A stretch of DNA of 64,000 nucleotides from Nostoc sp. ATCC 53789 (GCF_009873495.1 NZ_CP046703.1:6352501-6416500), one strand, 5' to 3'. Shown: positions 7,720 to 15,072, counted from the first letter of the stretch. Numbers and translations: made by a program. Notes: generated by a model not told the origin, from the letters alone.

Positions 7720-8781
7720 CTAAAACTTGCCTTCTTTCCGTAACAACTCCCCAATTGTTAGGTTCATCTCTGCTTTTCCTTCAAATACTGTTCCCACTTT
7801 GCCTTGATACAAATGGACGTAATTGAGATGTTTGCTGTCATCTGGTAAAGGGATATAGCCCACAGCAGTAGCTATTGTTGGTGCTTTATCAATGTAAAAT
7901 TCGACAAATTTGTTTACTAATCCTTTGTTTTGGTTATCCCGAAAATTAACGTAGATAAACAAAGGTCGAGCAAGGGGCTGATACTGAACTTTCTCTACAG
8001 TTTGACGTGATGGCAGTACTGCACCTTTGCCGCTATCAATTGCCAGCGCTTTTAACTTATCTTGGTGTTTTTCATAATAGGCATAGCCAAAGTAACCCAA
8101 AGCGTTTGGATCTTTGCTGATGCCATCCACCAATACTTGATCATTTTCACTTGCTGTGTAGTCATTACGACTGACTCTAGCTTTACCTACAGTCGCTTCT
8201 GTAAAGTAGTCAAAAGTACCAGACTTCTTCCCAGCACCATACAAATTTATTGGGCGATCTGGCCAAGATGCACGTACTTGGTTCCAGCGAGTAATTTTCC
8301 CTTGGGACTCCGGTTCCCAAATCTTTTTCAATTCTGTTACTGTGATGTCTTTTGCCCAATTGTTTTGCGGATTGACGGCGACGGTAAGCGCATCAAAAGC
8401 AATGGGAAATTCCATATATGCCACACCATTTTTTTTGCAAGCTTCCATCTCTGCCGTCAAAATCGGTCGGGAAGCATTGCTAATATCTGTTTCTCCAGCA
8501 CAGAATTTTTCAAATCCGCCAGTAGTACCAGAAATGTTAACTGCAACCTGTACCCGATTTTTTGGGTTAGCTTGATAGTCTTTAGCGATCGCCTGTGTAA
8601 TGGGATAGACCGTGCTGGAACCATCAATTTTAATTGTTGCTGTTGCATTACCAGAATCTCTTACCTCAGTTACAGCAGGTGACTGCTGAGTTTGAGTAGA
8701 TGTGTTGGATGCTGCTGTGCAACTGGTCGTCAAAGCCAACATTCCGAGTGCGAGAGCCAATTCCTTTGCTGCTGTGTTCAT
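7720..8781 (-). CDS. PstS/SphX-like phosphate (or arsenate) binding lipoprotein in the ars operon
   Basis: A 353-residue periplasmic substrate-binding protein of the PstS family. The N-terminus is a lipoprotein signal with lipobox LTTSC near residue 21. The oxyanion-binding loops are visible: KIDGSSTVYPIT, NISGTTGGFEKFCAGETDIS and the KKSGTFDYFTEAT stretch. PstS proteins bind phosphate for the PstCAB importer. Here no pstCAB is present, and the gene sits between arsR and acr3, which suggests an arsenic-related task such as binding or sensing arsenate, or replacing phosphate uptake under arsenate stress. That role is inference. A perfect 16-base operator-like sequence lies 45-60 bases before the start codon. 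Confidence 0.88.
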   Translation of the reverse strand: MNTAAKELALALGMLALTTSCTAASNTSTQTQQSPAVTEVRDSGNATATIKIDGSSTVYPITQAIAKDYQANPKNRVQVAVNISGTTGGFEKFCAGETDISNASRPILTAEMEACKKNGVAYMEFPIAFDALTVAVNPQNNWAKDITVTELKKIWEPESQGKITRWNQVRASWPDRPINLYGAGKKSGTFDYFTEATVGKARVSRNDYTASENDQVLVDGISKDPNALGYFGYAYYEKHQDKLKALAIDSGKGAVLPSRQTVEKVQYQPLARPLFIYVNFRDNQNKGLVNKFVEFYIDKAPTIATAVGYIPLPDDSKHLNYVHLYQGKVGTVFEGKAEMNLTIGELLRKEGKF

Positions 8782-8825
8782 TGACCCCAGCCCTGTGAGT
8801 TATATCAAGAGTATATCTCTATCAT

Positions 8826-8841
8826 TTCAAAAAAAATTGAT
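8826..8841. promoter_or_regulatory. Putative ArsR operator upstream of the pstS-like gene
   Basis: TTCAA-N6-TTGAT with N6 = AAAAAA. It differs by one base from ATCAA-N6-TTGAT, the pattern I recall for the Synechocystis ArsR site. The same 16 bases occur in inverse orientation at the arsR start (9226-9241). Confidence 0.6.
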
Positions 8842-8878
8842 TTGTCAATCCGTAAATAGCTATAAGGAAACAAAACAT

Positions 8879-8894
8879 TACAAAAAAAATTGAT
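8879..8894. promoter_or_regulatory. Second operator-like half site between arsR and the pstS-like gene
   Basis: TACAA-N6-TTGAT with N6 = AAAAAA. The right half is perfect and the left half keeps CAA. It lies just after the arsR stop codon and resembles 8826-8841 over 13 bases. Confidence 0.35.
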
Positions 8895-8900
8895 GGATTT

Positions 8901-9227
8901 TTAAGTCTCGCAGGGGGGACGAATAGGTAATATTGGGCTAAAACGGCGGAATTCTGCTAAATACTGTTCTAGGGCAACAAATTGGGTCAGATTGAGGCTG
9001 TAGTAAATCCAGCGCCCTTCTTGACGAGCGCGAACTAAACCAGCTTCTTTCAAGGTTTTGAGGTGAAAAGACAGTTTAGACTGAGTGGTTCCCAGGTGGT
9101 CGCATAGGTCGCACACGCATAGTTCTTGAGAGCGTAAGAGTTCTAAGACCTGAATTCGTAAGGGATCGGATAGGGCATGAAAGCCAGCAGCGATCGCATC
9201 AGGAGTGAAGGTGCTATTAGGAGCCAT
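8901..9227 (-). CDS. arsR: ArsR-family arsenite-responsive repressor
   Basis: A 108-residue winged-helix repressor of the ArsR/SmtB family. The DNA-recognition helices are visible in TTQSKLSFHLKTLKEAGLV, and the metalloid-binding cysteines are in the ELCVCDLC motif (about residues 35-42), as in the alpha-3 site of ArsR. It is first in the minus-strand operon arsR-pstS-acr3-arsC-arsH and probably represses itself. I chose the ATG at 9227; a TTG one codon upstream is also possible. The predicted operator overlaps this start codon. Confidence 0.92.
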   Translation of the reverse strand: MAPNSTFTPDAIAAGFHALSDPLRIQVLELLRSQELCVCDLCDHLGTTQSKLSFHLKTLKEAGLVRARQEGRWIYYSLNLTQFVALEQYLAEFRRFSPILPIRPPCET

Positions 9228-9241
9228 CAATTTTTTTTGAA
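9226..9241. promoter_or_regulatory. Putative ArsR operator overlapping the arsR start codon
   Basis: ATCAA-N6-TTGAA with N6 = TTTTTT on the plus strand. Read on the minus strand it is identical over 16 bases to 8826-8841. Its position over the start codon fits autorepression. Confidence 0.6.
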
Positions 9242-9327
9242 GTATTTATTTATGGTAAAGTCTAAATCATCGCAAAGCAATTGGCAGCATTGCATCGTGA
9301 ATGATGCCTACTTGTTTTTTTGGTTTA

Positions 9328-9513
9328 GGGACTTCCAAATAAAAAATATCCCAAAGTCGATAGCAAAATTCTCTCTATTTCTCTTCACTCTGTGTTCTCT
9401 GCGCGGCAGTCGCTCATGGGGGAAACCCCCATCGCGCAGCGTCTCGTAGAGAAGACCGCGCTGCCTTGTCTCTGTGGTTAGTTTATTTGGATAATTTATT
9501 TTTTGGAAATCCC
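9328..9513. mobile_element. MITE inserted at the cobI stop codon
   Basis: Imperfect inverted ends of about 25 bp: GGGACTTCCAAATAAAAAAT at 9328-9347 and TTTATTTTTTGGAAATCCC at 9495-9513. The element is 186 bp and is flanked by TTA on both sides, consistent with a 3-bp target duplication. The right TTA (9514-9516) is the complement of the cobI TAA stop codon. The interior contains the common Nostoc segments CTGCGCGGCAGTCGC and GCGCAGCGTCTCGTAGAG. No transposase is encoded. Confidence 0.65.
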
Positions 9514-10221
9514 TTATAGTCGATTCTTAGTTGGGATCACAATCATTGAGAAATAGGGTACTTTATCTGGATCGACTTCATCCAAGGGTATGATGCGTTG
9601 CTGTGATGTTGATGCCCGCTCAATATATCTTGCCCGTGATGCTAGCCCTAATTTATGCAGGATATCCCGTACTTTGGTAAAGTGACGACCTAGCTTCATA
9701 ATTGCTGCTGCATCAGTCATCAACAAATGTGTAGTCAGTTCTTCTGCTGGTAATGGGGCGGGTAAGACTGTGAGAATATCAGTGTAGTAAGTGAAAGGTA
9801 CACCCAAAGCTACCGGACAAGCCATCAGCGAGGAAACTCCGGGGATAACTTCTGTTGGGTACTCTTCAGATAATCGTGTGAAAACGTACATGAAGGAACC
9901 ATAGAAAAATGGATCGCCTTCGCATAACACCACCACATCCCGACCGGCTGCTAAATGGTCGGCGATTGGTTGAATTTCTTTGTCATAAATAGACTTGGCC
10001 TTTTCTGGTTCTAAAGCGCGGGGGAGATGAAACAACACCTCGATTTGATTACCAGGAAGATATTGCGCCACGATCGCTCTAGCGACACTTTCTTTATCTG
10101 TGGCTGATTGATAAGCTACCACAGGAGCCGCACGTAATAGCCGCAATGCTTTCAGAGTCAATAATTCGGGATCGCCGGGGCCTACACCAATTCCATAGAG
10201 ACGACCTTTGATTTTGCTCAT
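9514..10221 (-). CDS. cobI: Precorrin-2 C20-methyltransferase
   Basis: A 235-residue SAM-dependent uroporphyrin-III C-methyltransferase-like enzyme that methylates C20 of precorrin-2 on the way to cobalamin. The motifs are YGIGVGPGDPELLTLKA at the N-terminus, CEGDPFFYGSFMYVF in the middle and EVIPGVSSLMACP, all typical of CobI/CbiL. It follows cobH with a TAATG overlap of one base, so the two are translationally coupled. Its stop codon borders a MITE (9328-9513). Confidence 0.95.
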   Translation of the reverse strand: MSKIKGRLYGIGVGPGDPELLTLKALRLLRAAPVVAYQSATDKESVARAIVAQYLPGNQIEVLFHLPRALEPEKAKSIYDKEIQPIADHLAAGRDVVVLCEGDPFFYGSFMYVFTRLSEEYPTEVIPGVSSLMACPVALGVPFTYYTDILTVLPAPLPAEELTTHLLMTDAAAIMKLGRHFTKVRDILHKLGLASRARYIERASTSQQRIIPLDEVDPDKVPYFSMIVIPTKNRL

Positions 10222-10847
10222 TATTCTTCCTCCGTTGCCAGGGCGTTAACTGCGGCGGCTGCGATCGCACTTCCACCGCGCCGACCGTGTAATGTTAAAA
10301 ATGGTACATTCCTGCTATCTGCTGCCAGCGCCGCTTTCGATTCGGCTGCACCGACAAATCCCACTGGAAAGCCTAAGATAATCGCAGGTTTGTTAGCTCC
10401 CTCATCGAGCATTTCTAAGAGTCTAAATAGTGCTGTGGGCGCATTACCAATTGCAATTACCGATCCCTCCAGGTGCGATCGCCATAATTCCAATGCTGCC
10501 GCCGACCTTGTAGTACCCAGACGCTGGGCCATTTCTGGGACTTCCGGCTCGTTGAGGGTACAGATAACTTGATTGTTTGCAGATAACCGTCGCCTGGTAA
10601 CGCCATCGGCAACCATCCGGCAATCGCATAAAATTGGCGCTCCTGCTGCTAGCGCTGCCCTTGCGGATTGCACTGCTGTTGGTGAATATCCCAAGTCAGT
10701 AACAATATCCGTCATCCCACAGGCATGAATAAGACGCACCGCAACTTTTGCTACATCTGGTGGCAGCATATCTAGGTTTGCTTCTGACCGGATGATTGCA
10801 AAAGAATTACGGTAAATTTCGTTGGCATCTCGGATATAGTCTGGCAT
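10221..10847 (-). CDS. cobH: Precorrin-8X methylmutase
   Basis: A 208-residue CobH/CbiC enzyme that moves the C11 methyl group to C12, giving hydrogenobyrinate. Recognisable segments are FAIIRSEANLDMLP, RLIHACGMTDIV (with the catalytic His), GAPILCDCRMVADGVTR and FPVGFVGAAESKAAL. Length is normal. It lies upstream of cobI in the same operon and 183 bases downstream of cobG, with a repeat element in that gap. Confidence 0.95.
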   Translation of the reverse strand: MPDYIRDANEIYRNSFAIIRSEANLDMLPPDVAKVAVRLIHACGMTDIVTDLGYSPTAVQSARAALAAGAPILCDCRMVADGVTRRRLSANNQVICTLNEPEVPEMAQRLGTTRSAAALELWRSHLEGSVIAIGNAPTALFRLLEMLDEGANKPAIILGFPVGFVGAAESKAALAADSRNVPFLTLHGRRGGSAIAAAAVNALATEEE

Positions 10848-10884
10848 TCGATTTGGGATTTTAGATTTTGGATTGATTTGTTAA

Positions 10885-11008
10885 TTAACCGCAGAGGCGC
10901 AGAGAACACAGAGGAAGAGAAGCAGATTTCTAAGTATTTATTAAAGGATTTACGCAAAATACCTCTCAAACTCTATATTTCTCTGTGTTCTCTGTGCCTC
11001 TGTGGTAA
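10885..11008. repeat. Inverted-repeat element in the cobG-cobH gap
   Basis: Two arms of about 30 bases, TTAACCGCAGAGGCGCAGAG... (10885-10914) and ...CTGTGCCTCTGTGGTAA (10979-11008), are inverted near-copies of each other, giving a 124-bp MITE-like unit. The same family appears near 5806 and at the end of menI (about 36140-36185). It lies inside the cob operon and may affect expression of cobH-cobI. Confidence 0.55.
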
Positions 11009-11016
11009 CCTACGGC

Positions 11017-11034
11017 AAGCCGCTTTGCGTCTAC
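11017..11034. repeat. Short interspersed repeat AAGCCGCTTTGCGTCTAC (copy 2) at the cobG stop
   Basis: Identical to 2263-2280. Its last bases overlap the cobG stop codon (TAG, complement of 11031-11033). Confidence 0.55.
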
Positions 11035-12512
11035 AATTTTTCTGCATATCGATTAGCAAATTCCCCAAAGGACTCATCAGAATTTAGGCGTTGAATTTGA
11101 TATACATCTAGCATCCGCTTTATTAATGCAGGTAGTTCCGCAAAAGTCACATATTGATATATTTCCCATCCAAATTTATGCTCACTGTCACCAACATAAA
11201 CGTGATAGCCCTCCACAGTTCCATTGCCATCCTCAATGCTGACACCGAGCAAAGTAATATCACTCTTGCTATGCTGGGCGCAGGATTTTTCGCAGCCAGT
11301 AAAGTGGATATTAACTGGGCAATCCAGAGTAACGCGAGTTTCAAGATACTCTGCTAATGCTAGTGCATGACTTTTGGTGTCCGTGGCAGAAGAGGCGCAA
11401 CCCTTTTTTCCAGAACAGGCAACTAATGAACTCTTGATGTTAGTTGCTGAGGTATCTAATCCTAAGAAAGCAATTTCACTTTGGACATCACCAACCCATT
11501 GCTGAGGAATATCTGTTAGCAGCAAATTTTGCCAGGGGGTTAACCGAAGAGTACCGCTACCATATTTTGCTGCTAAATCTGCTAAACTCCTCATCTGCTT
11601 ACTCTCCAAGCGTCCAAGAGGTAACACCGCACCAATGTAAAATAAGCCTTGCTGACGTTGGGGATGGATGCCAATATGCTGATATTTAGCATCTGACCTC
11701 TCCCCTAACCCCTCTCCTACAAGGAGAGGGGAGAATTTCTCCCCCTTCCCTCGTAGGGAAGGGGGTTGGGGGGTTAGGTCACTGCATAAAAGAGAAAAAG
11801 GTAGACGCTGCTGAACTTCTTGCAGATAATTTTCACAACCCAAAGTATTCAATAACTCTAAGAGACGTAGCCGACGCTTACTTGTAGTATTACTATGAGC
11901 TAGATAGACCTCTGTTAAAGCTGCTAAAACGGGTAAACATTGCTCTGGTGTTAACAAAATCCCCGTATCGCTAGGCGGTTGACCCTTTGCCCCGACACTG
12001 AGATAGAGGCGGAAGTAAACATTACCGTCAACTAAGACAGCAGCAAATAGGATATCATTCAAGCGATCGCACACCCGAATTATTCCACCACCATCAAAGC
12101 AAACGCTAAATTTTGCCGAGAGTCCTGAAAGCGCCGGATGTGCAGCAATATAATTATCCCAATCTTGCACAAAAGGGCGGGTGTCGATTAATTCTTGCGG
12201 GTCAATACCAGCAGTTGGGCTGGTCATAATATTACGGATATGGTCTACAACCGAATTGCGAGAACCCAATCCCATATCCTGTAAATGCTGCAAAACCTCA
12301 CTATTTATCCCCGTGCGAATTTCGCGGACTTGTAGGTTAGCTCGATTAGTGACATCAACATAGCCACCACCATACTGGTCTGCTATATCTGCGATCGCAC
12401 GGCACTGCTGACTACTAATAATTCCACCTGGTATTCTAATGCGAGATAATATACCATCGGCGGCGGGTGTAGCATAAAACAAGCCAGGACAAGTGGCAAA
12501 TCCAGAAAGCAA
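11031..12512 (-). CDS. cobG: Precorrin-3B synthase (ferredoxin-like, oxygen-dependent)
   Basis: A 493-residue CobG, related to nitrite/sulfite reductases, which hydroxylates precorrin-3A in the aerobic cobalamin route. Matches include CPGLFYATPAADGILSRI, GGGYVDVTNRANLQVR and the FeS-binding cysteines in ACSGKKGCASS and FTGCEKSCAQH. The frame is open upstream to a GTG at 12629, but that lies inside the B12 riboswitch. I place the start at the TTG at 12512, 8 bases after GAAGGAG, which gives the expected N-terminus. About 30 residues near the middle (TPQPPSLRGKGEK...GEGLGER) are encoded by an interspersed repeat (11694-11781). Confidence 0.9.
   Translation of the reverse strand: MLSGFATCPGLFYATPAADGILSRIRIPGGIISSQQCRAIADIADQYGGGYVDVTNRANLQVREIRTGINSEVLQHLQDMGLGSRNSVVDHIRNIMTSPTAGIDPQELIDTRPFVQDWDNYIAAHPALSGLSAKFSVCFDGGGIIRVCDRLNDILFAAVLVDGNVYFRLYLSVGAKGQPPSDTGILLTPEQCLPVLAALTEVYLAHSNTTSKRRLRLLELLNTLGCENYLQEVQQRLPFSLLCSDLTPQPPSLRGKGEKFSPLLVGEGLGERSDAKYQHIGIHPQRQQGLFYIGAVLPLGRLESKQMRSLADLAAKYGSGTLRLTPWQNLLLTDIPQQWVGDVQSEIAFLGLDTSATNIKSSLVACSGKKGCASSATDTKSHALALAEYLETRVTLDCPVNIHFTGCEKSCAQHSKSDITLLGVSIEDGNGTVEGYHVYVGDSEHKFGWEIYQYVTFAELPALIKRMLDVYQIQRLNSDESFGEFANRYAEKL
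11694..11781. repeat. Palindromic repeat inside the cobG coding region
   Basis: The segment starts with TGACC and ends with GGTCA and contains two palindromes, CCTCTCCTACAAGGAGAGG and CCCCCTTCCCTCGTAGGGAAG. The same family appears near 30029-30092 and in 1963-2119. It is read in frame as a low-complexity Pro/Gly/Ser/Arg loop of CobG. Confidence 0.65.
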
Positions 12513-12540
12513 ACTTGGAACTCCTTCCCCGTGCAACGCA

Positions 12541-12655
12541 GGGAGTAGACGGTGAGTGTGACATCTTGAGAGTTGGCATTCTGACTTGGGTGATCCCATC
12601 ACAGCTGCGGCACAGTCCCGGAATTTCACCGGAGTTTCCCAACACCAAGCCTTAA
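12541..12655 (-). promoter_or_regulatory. Cobalamin (B12) riboswitch upstream of cobG
   Basis: Read on the minus strand, the hallmark segments occur in order: TTGGGAAACTCCGGTGAAAT, CCGGGACTGTGCCGC (B12 box region), AGCTGTGATGG, and then AAGTCAGAATGCCAAC. These match the conserved core of cobalamin riboswitches. The leader ends about 30 bases before the cobG start, so B12 is expected to repress translation or transcription of cobG-cobH-cobI. Confidence 0.92.
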
Positions 12656-12751
12656 TAATTTAGCACGAGAAGGTAGTCAGAAAATTTAATAGTTGGAGTT
12701 GCGATCGCAAAATCTTGCGTCTGTGGGTAAAAGATGCGATCGCTAATTTGG

Positions 12752-13168
12752 CTATTCAAAAACATAATTTTGAGCCACTTTCCAATAGCGCGAGAACCGC
12801 TTCAGGTCAATATATCCATCATAGTCAAATAATGGTTCTACCTCTAGCGTTTCCACTGCTATAGAACCCTCTATTTGATTGCAGATATCATCAAACCGGG
12901 GACTGGGACTGTTGGCTGTGACGACTAAATTCGCATCATGTTCTCTCGCAAAAGCTAAAATTTCTTGTTCCACATCGCCACGACGAATAACAACGGGTAA
13001 CTCTAGCAAGCATTCGTAAATAAACGTGAGGCGTTTAAGACTCAGTTGCCACTCATCTATCAAAGCCTCGTCCCAAACCCAGATAGCTGGGGCATCGGGG
13101 TATTTTTGCAGTCCGGGGTTGTATGGACTGAGGCAGTCTCCATGCACCCAAACAATTGGTTTAGTCAT
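12752..13168 (-). CDS. Photolyase-like N-terminal alpha/beta domain protein (partner of the downstream FAD-domain gene)
   Basis: A 138-residue soluble protein. Its pattern resembles the antenna-binding Rossmann-like domain of photolyases: a first strand IVWVHGDCLSPYNPGL, then AIWVWDEALI, RLTFIYECLLELPVVIRRGD, ILAFAREHDANLVVTAN and a closing RFSRYWKVA. It has no FAD domain. It lies 210 bases downstream of a gene that encodes only the photolyase FAD domain, on the same strand. The domain order of the two genes is therefore reversed relative to a fused photolyase. The ATG lies on the last unit of an AAATGAC heptamer array. The family call is by pattern only. Confidence 0.6.
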   Translation of the reverse strand: MTKPIVWVHGDCLSPYNPGLQKYPDAPAIWVWDEALIDEWQLSLKRLTFIYECLLELPVVIRRGDVEQEILAFAREHDANLVVTANSPSPRFDDICNQIEGSIAVETLEVEPLFDYDGYIDLKRFSRYWKVAQNYVFE

Positions 13169-13378
13169 TTGTTATTTGTCATTTGTCATTTGTCAAGAGT
13201 TATTATTTTCTTCCTTGTCCCCCTTGTCCCGAATTTCTCACGTATTGTGTGGTTCGGATGGGGAGTGTGGGAGGTGTGGGAGGTGTGGGAGGCAATGCAG
13301 CGTTCATTGATGTGCAGTTATTCAATTCCTCCTCTTTCTCCCCACACTCCCCACACCCCCCACACTCACGCTCATTTC
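13169..13378. repeat. Heptamer array and G-rich/C-rich inverted repeat between the photolyase-pair genes
   Basis: The spacer begins with TTGTCAT-type heptamers (about 13169-13197). It continues with a purine-rich arm of GGGAGGTGT units (about 13259-13292) and an opposing pyrimidine-rich arm (about 13336-13370), which together form a large imperfect palindrome. A sister copy lies at 56565-56643. Confidence 0.6.
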
Positions 13379-14284
13379 TCACTTGTGAGAAATCCAGGCT
13401 TGTCCCCCTTGTCCTCCCCTACTCCCCCTGCTCCCCTTCCCTTTTTTATCACGCTGCCAACTTTGGCTATTGGCTTGTTTGCTAAATTCTCCTTTGGGAA
13501 AAAGTCGCTGTTCTAATTCTTCATAGCTGCCTTCAAAATCACAATGACCGTAAAGCGGACATTTCTGGCAATAAACGCCTTCAGTGTAGCGTTCTAAGTT
13601 CTCACGATTAAAAAAATACGGTTTCTGACTAAAAGTGCTGGCAACCCACTGCCATGACATATTATTGCTAGCAGGATCACCATCTAAAAGGTGTTCAAGA
13701 AACCACTTGGCTCCTGCTTGCCAACCAATACGTCGCCAATGGACAATATAAGCTGCTAGCCACATTCGGGCGTGGTTATGTAGATAGCCAGTTTCTTTTA
13801 AATCATGGCTAAAACTGTCGATGCAAACCCTGCCGGTGGTTCCTTGTCTGATATCTTGCGGCAATTCGGGTAAATATTCAGCCACAGCGTAACCAGTTTT
13901 GTACTCTTCCTGGTCTTTCCAGATTTCATCCCCTAACTTCACATACAACCGTTGCCAATAGTCGCGCCAACCTAACTCATTAATTAGTTTCGTAGCATCG
14001 TTTTTTTGCTGTACCTGGTCAAGGACATAATCTCGAATTTCTCGCAAACTCAAAACGCCGTAACGGATATAGGGCGAAAGTCGCGTCACCGCACCTGTGA
14101 AAAAATTACGTGTTTGCGCGTAACGTACTGGATCGATTTTTTGCAGCGCGTCTTGTGCTGCTTTCCGTCCCCCCACTGTTTCACTGATGTGGTTATCGCG
14201 TTGTGCCGCATCTGGGAATTGTTCGCGGAGATAGGCTACCAACTCATCGCGGTTGGTAAATTCGCGTTGCATATCTTTAGACAT
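13379..14284 (-). CDS. Photolyase/cryptochrome FAD-binding domain protein
   Basis: A 301-residue protein that holds only the C-terminal FAD-binding domain of the photolyase family: RLSPYIRYGVLSLREIRDY, ELGWRDYWQRLY, and the FAD-pocket run with HNHARMWLAAYIVHW, DGDPASNNMSWQWVAS. The usual antenna domain is missing; the downstream 138-residue gene may supply it. Four Cys occur at 154, 239, 242 and 248, similar in spacing to the FeS-cluster cysteines of FeS-BCP photolyases. I chose the ATG at 14284, since upstream sequence is an interspersed repeat. The last about 28 residues (KGKGSRGSRGGQGG) are encoded by repeat DNA. DNA repair or light sensing is likely; which one is unknown. Confidence 0.82.
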   Translation of the reverse strand: MSKDMQREFTNRDELVAYLREQFPDAAQRDNHISETVGGRKAAQDALQKIDPVRYAQTRNFFTGAVTRLSPYIRYGVLSLREIRDYVLDQVQQKNDATKLINELGWRDYWQRLYVKLGDEIWKDQEEYKTGYAVAEYLPELPQDIRQGTTGRVCIDSFSHDLKETGYLHNHARMWLAAYIVHWRRIGWQAGAKWFLEHLLDGDPASNNMSWQWVASTFSQKPYFFNRENLERYTEGVYCQKCPLYGHCDFEGSYEELEQRLFPKGEFSKQANSQSWQRDKKGKGSRGSRGGQGGQAWISHK

Positions 14285-14304
14285 TGTAAGCAAATTATGA
14301 ATGG

Positions 14305-14337
14305 GTGCGTAGGCGTAGCCCGCCACAGGCATCGCTC
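14305..14337. repeat. Nostoc palindromic repeat between the photolyase gene and bcp
   Basis: GTGCGTAGGCGTAGCCCGCC followed by ACAGGCATCGC. It is the same family as 3855-3882, 25482-25509 and 57241-57288, and sits in the short divergent promoter region. Confidence 0.55.
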
Positions 14338-14391
14338 AATAGCTCAACGTTATGTACAATTCTAAAACGATTGCAATCTCTCACACCCATC

Positions 14392-14871
14392 ATGACCAAC
14401 ATTCCCCAAATCGGACAACCAGCGCCAGATTTCTCTACTCCTGACCAAAATGGCAATTCAGTCACTCTTGACGACCTCAGCAGTCAGTGGGTTATCCTCT
14501 ACTTCTACCCCAAAGATGACACACCCGGTTGTACCACTGAAGCGAAAGATTTCACCGAGTTGTATCAAGACTTCGGCGAACTGGGAGCGAAAATCTTAGG
14601 CGTGAGTCCAGATTTGGGTAAATCCCATTGTAAATTTATCAGCAAACATAACTTGTCAATCACCCTCTTGAGTGACCCAGAACATATTTTGACAGAAACC
14701 TACGGTGCTTGGCGCTTAAAAAAATTTATGGGAAAAGAATATATGGGTGTTGCTCGTTCAACTTTTCTCATTTCACCTGATAAAATTATTGCCTATACTT
14801 GGCCGAACGTAAAAGCCAAAGGTCATGCTCAGGCAGTTTTAACTAAATTACAGGAATTAGCAGCCACGTAA
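14392..14871 (+). CDS. Thioredoxin-dependent peroxiredoxin, BCP/PrxQ type
   Basis: A 159-residue peroxiredoxin that reduces hydrogen peroxide and organic peroxides. The peroxidatic Cys lies in PKDDTPGCTTEAKDF (about residue 48). The usual PrxQ resolving Cys five residues later is replaced (Lys in TTEAKDF), so this protein is either 1-Cys or uses Cys in GKSHCKFISKH. The start is the ATG at 14392, giving MTNIPQIGQPAPDF; the frame upstream of it is repeat sequence. There is no signal peptide. It is transcribed divergently from the photolyase gene. Confidence 0.92.
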   Translation: MTNIPQIGQPAPDFSTPDQNGNSVTLDDLSSQWVILYFYPKDDTPGCTTEAKDFTELYQDFGELGAKILGVSPDLGKSHCKFISKHNLSITLLSDPEHILTETYGAWRLKKFMGKEYMGVARSTFLISPDKIIAYTWPNVKAKGHAQAVLTKLQELAAT

Positions 14872-15072
14872 AATTCTCAGTGAGTCATACAAATGTCAGC
14901 AAAACTTCAATAAGTGAGCAACTATGGCTATTTGCGTGTAAGTTTGCCAAAAAATGGTCTTGTGTTGTCTATGATTCAAGTCAAAGAGTCTATTCAGAAC
15001 AAGAATTGTTAACGTTATGCCCAACAAAACTAGGTTTTGTTTAGTTAGATAGTATATAGAGTCGCATAAATT

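Noticed and set aside
8062..8682. A 206-codon open frame on the plus strand
   Set aside because: It lies entirely antisense to the PstS-like gene, shows Cys/Ser/Phe-rich non-protein-like composition and matches no family.
13026..13516. Overlapping plus-strand open frames rich in Pro, His and Leu
   Set aside because: They arise from the G-rich and C-rich repeat arms and heptamers, and lie across the ends of two minus-strand genes.
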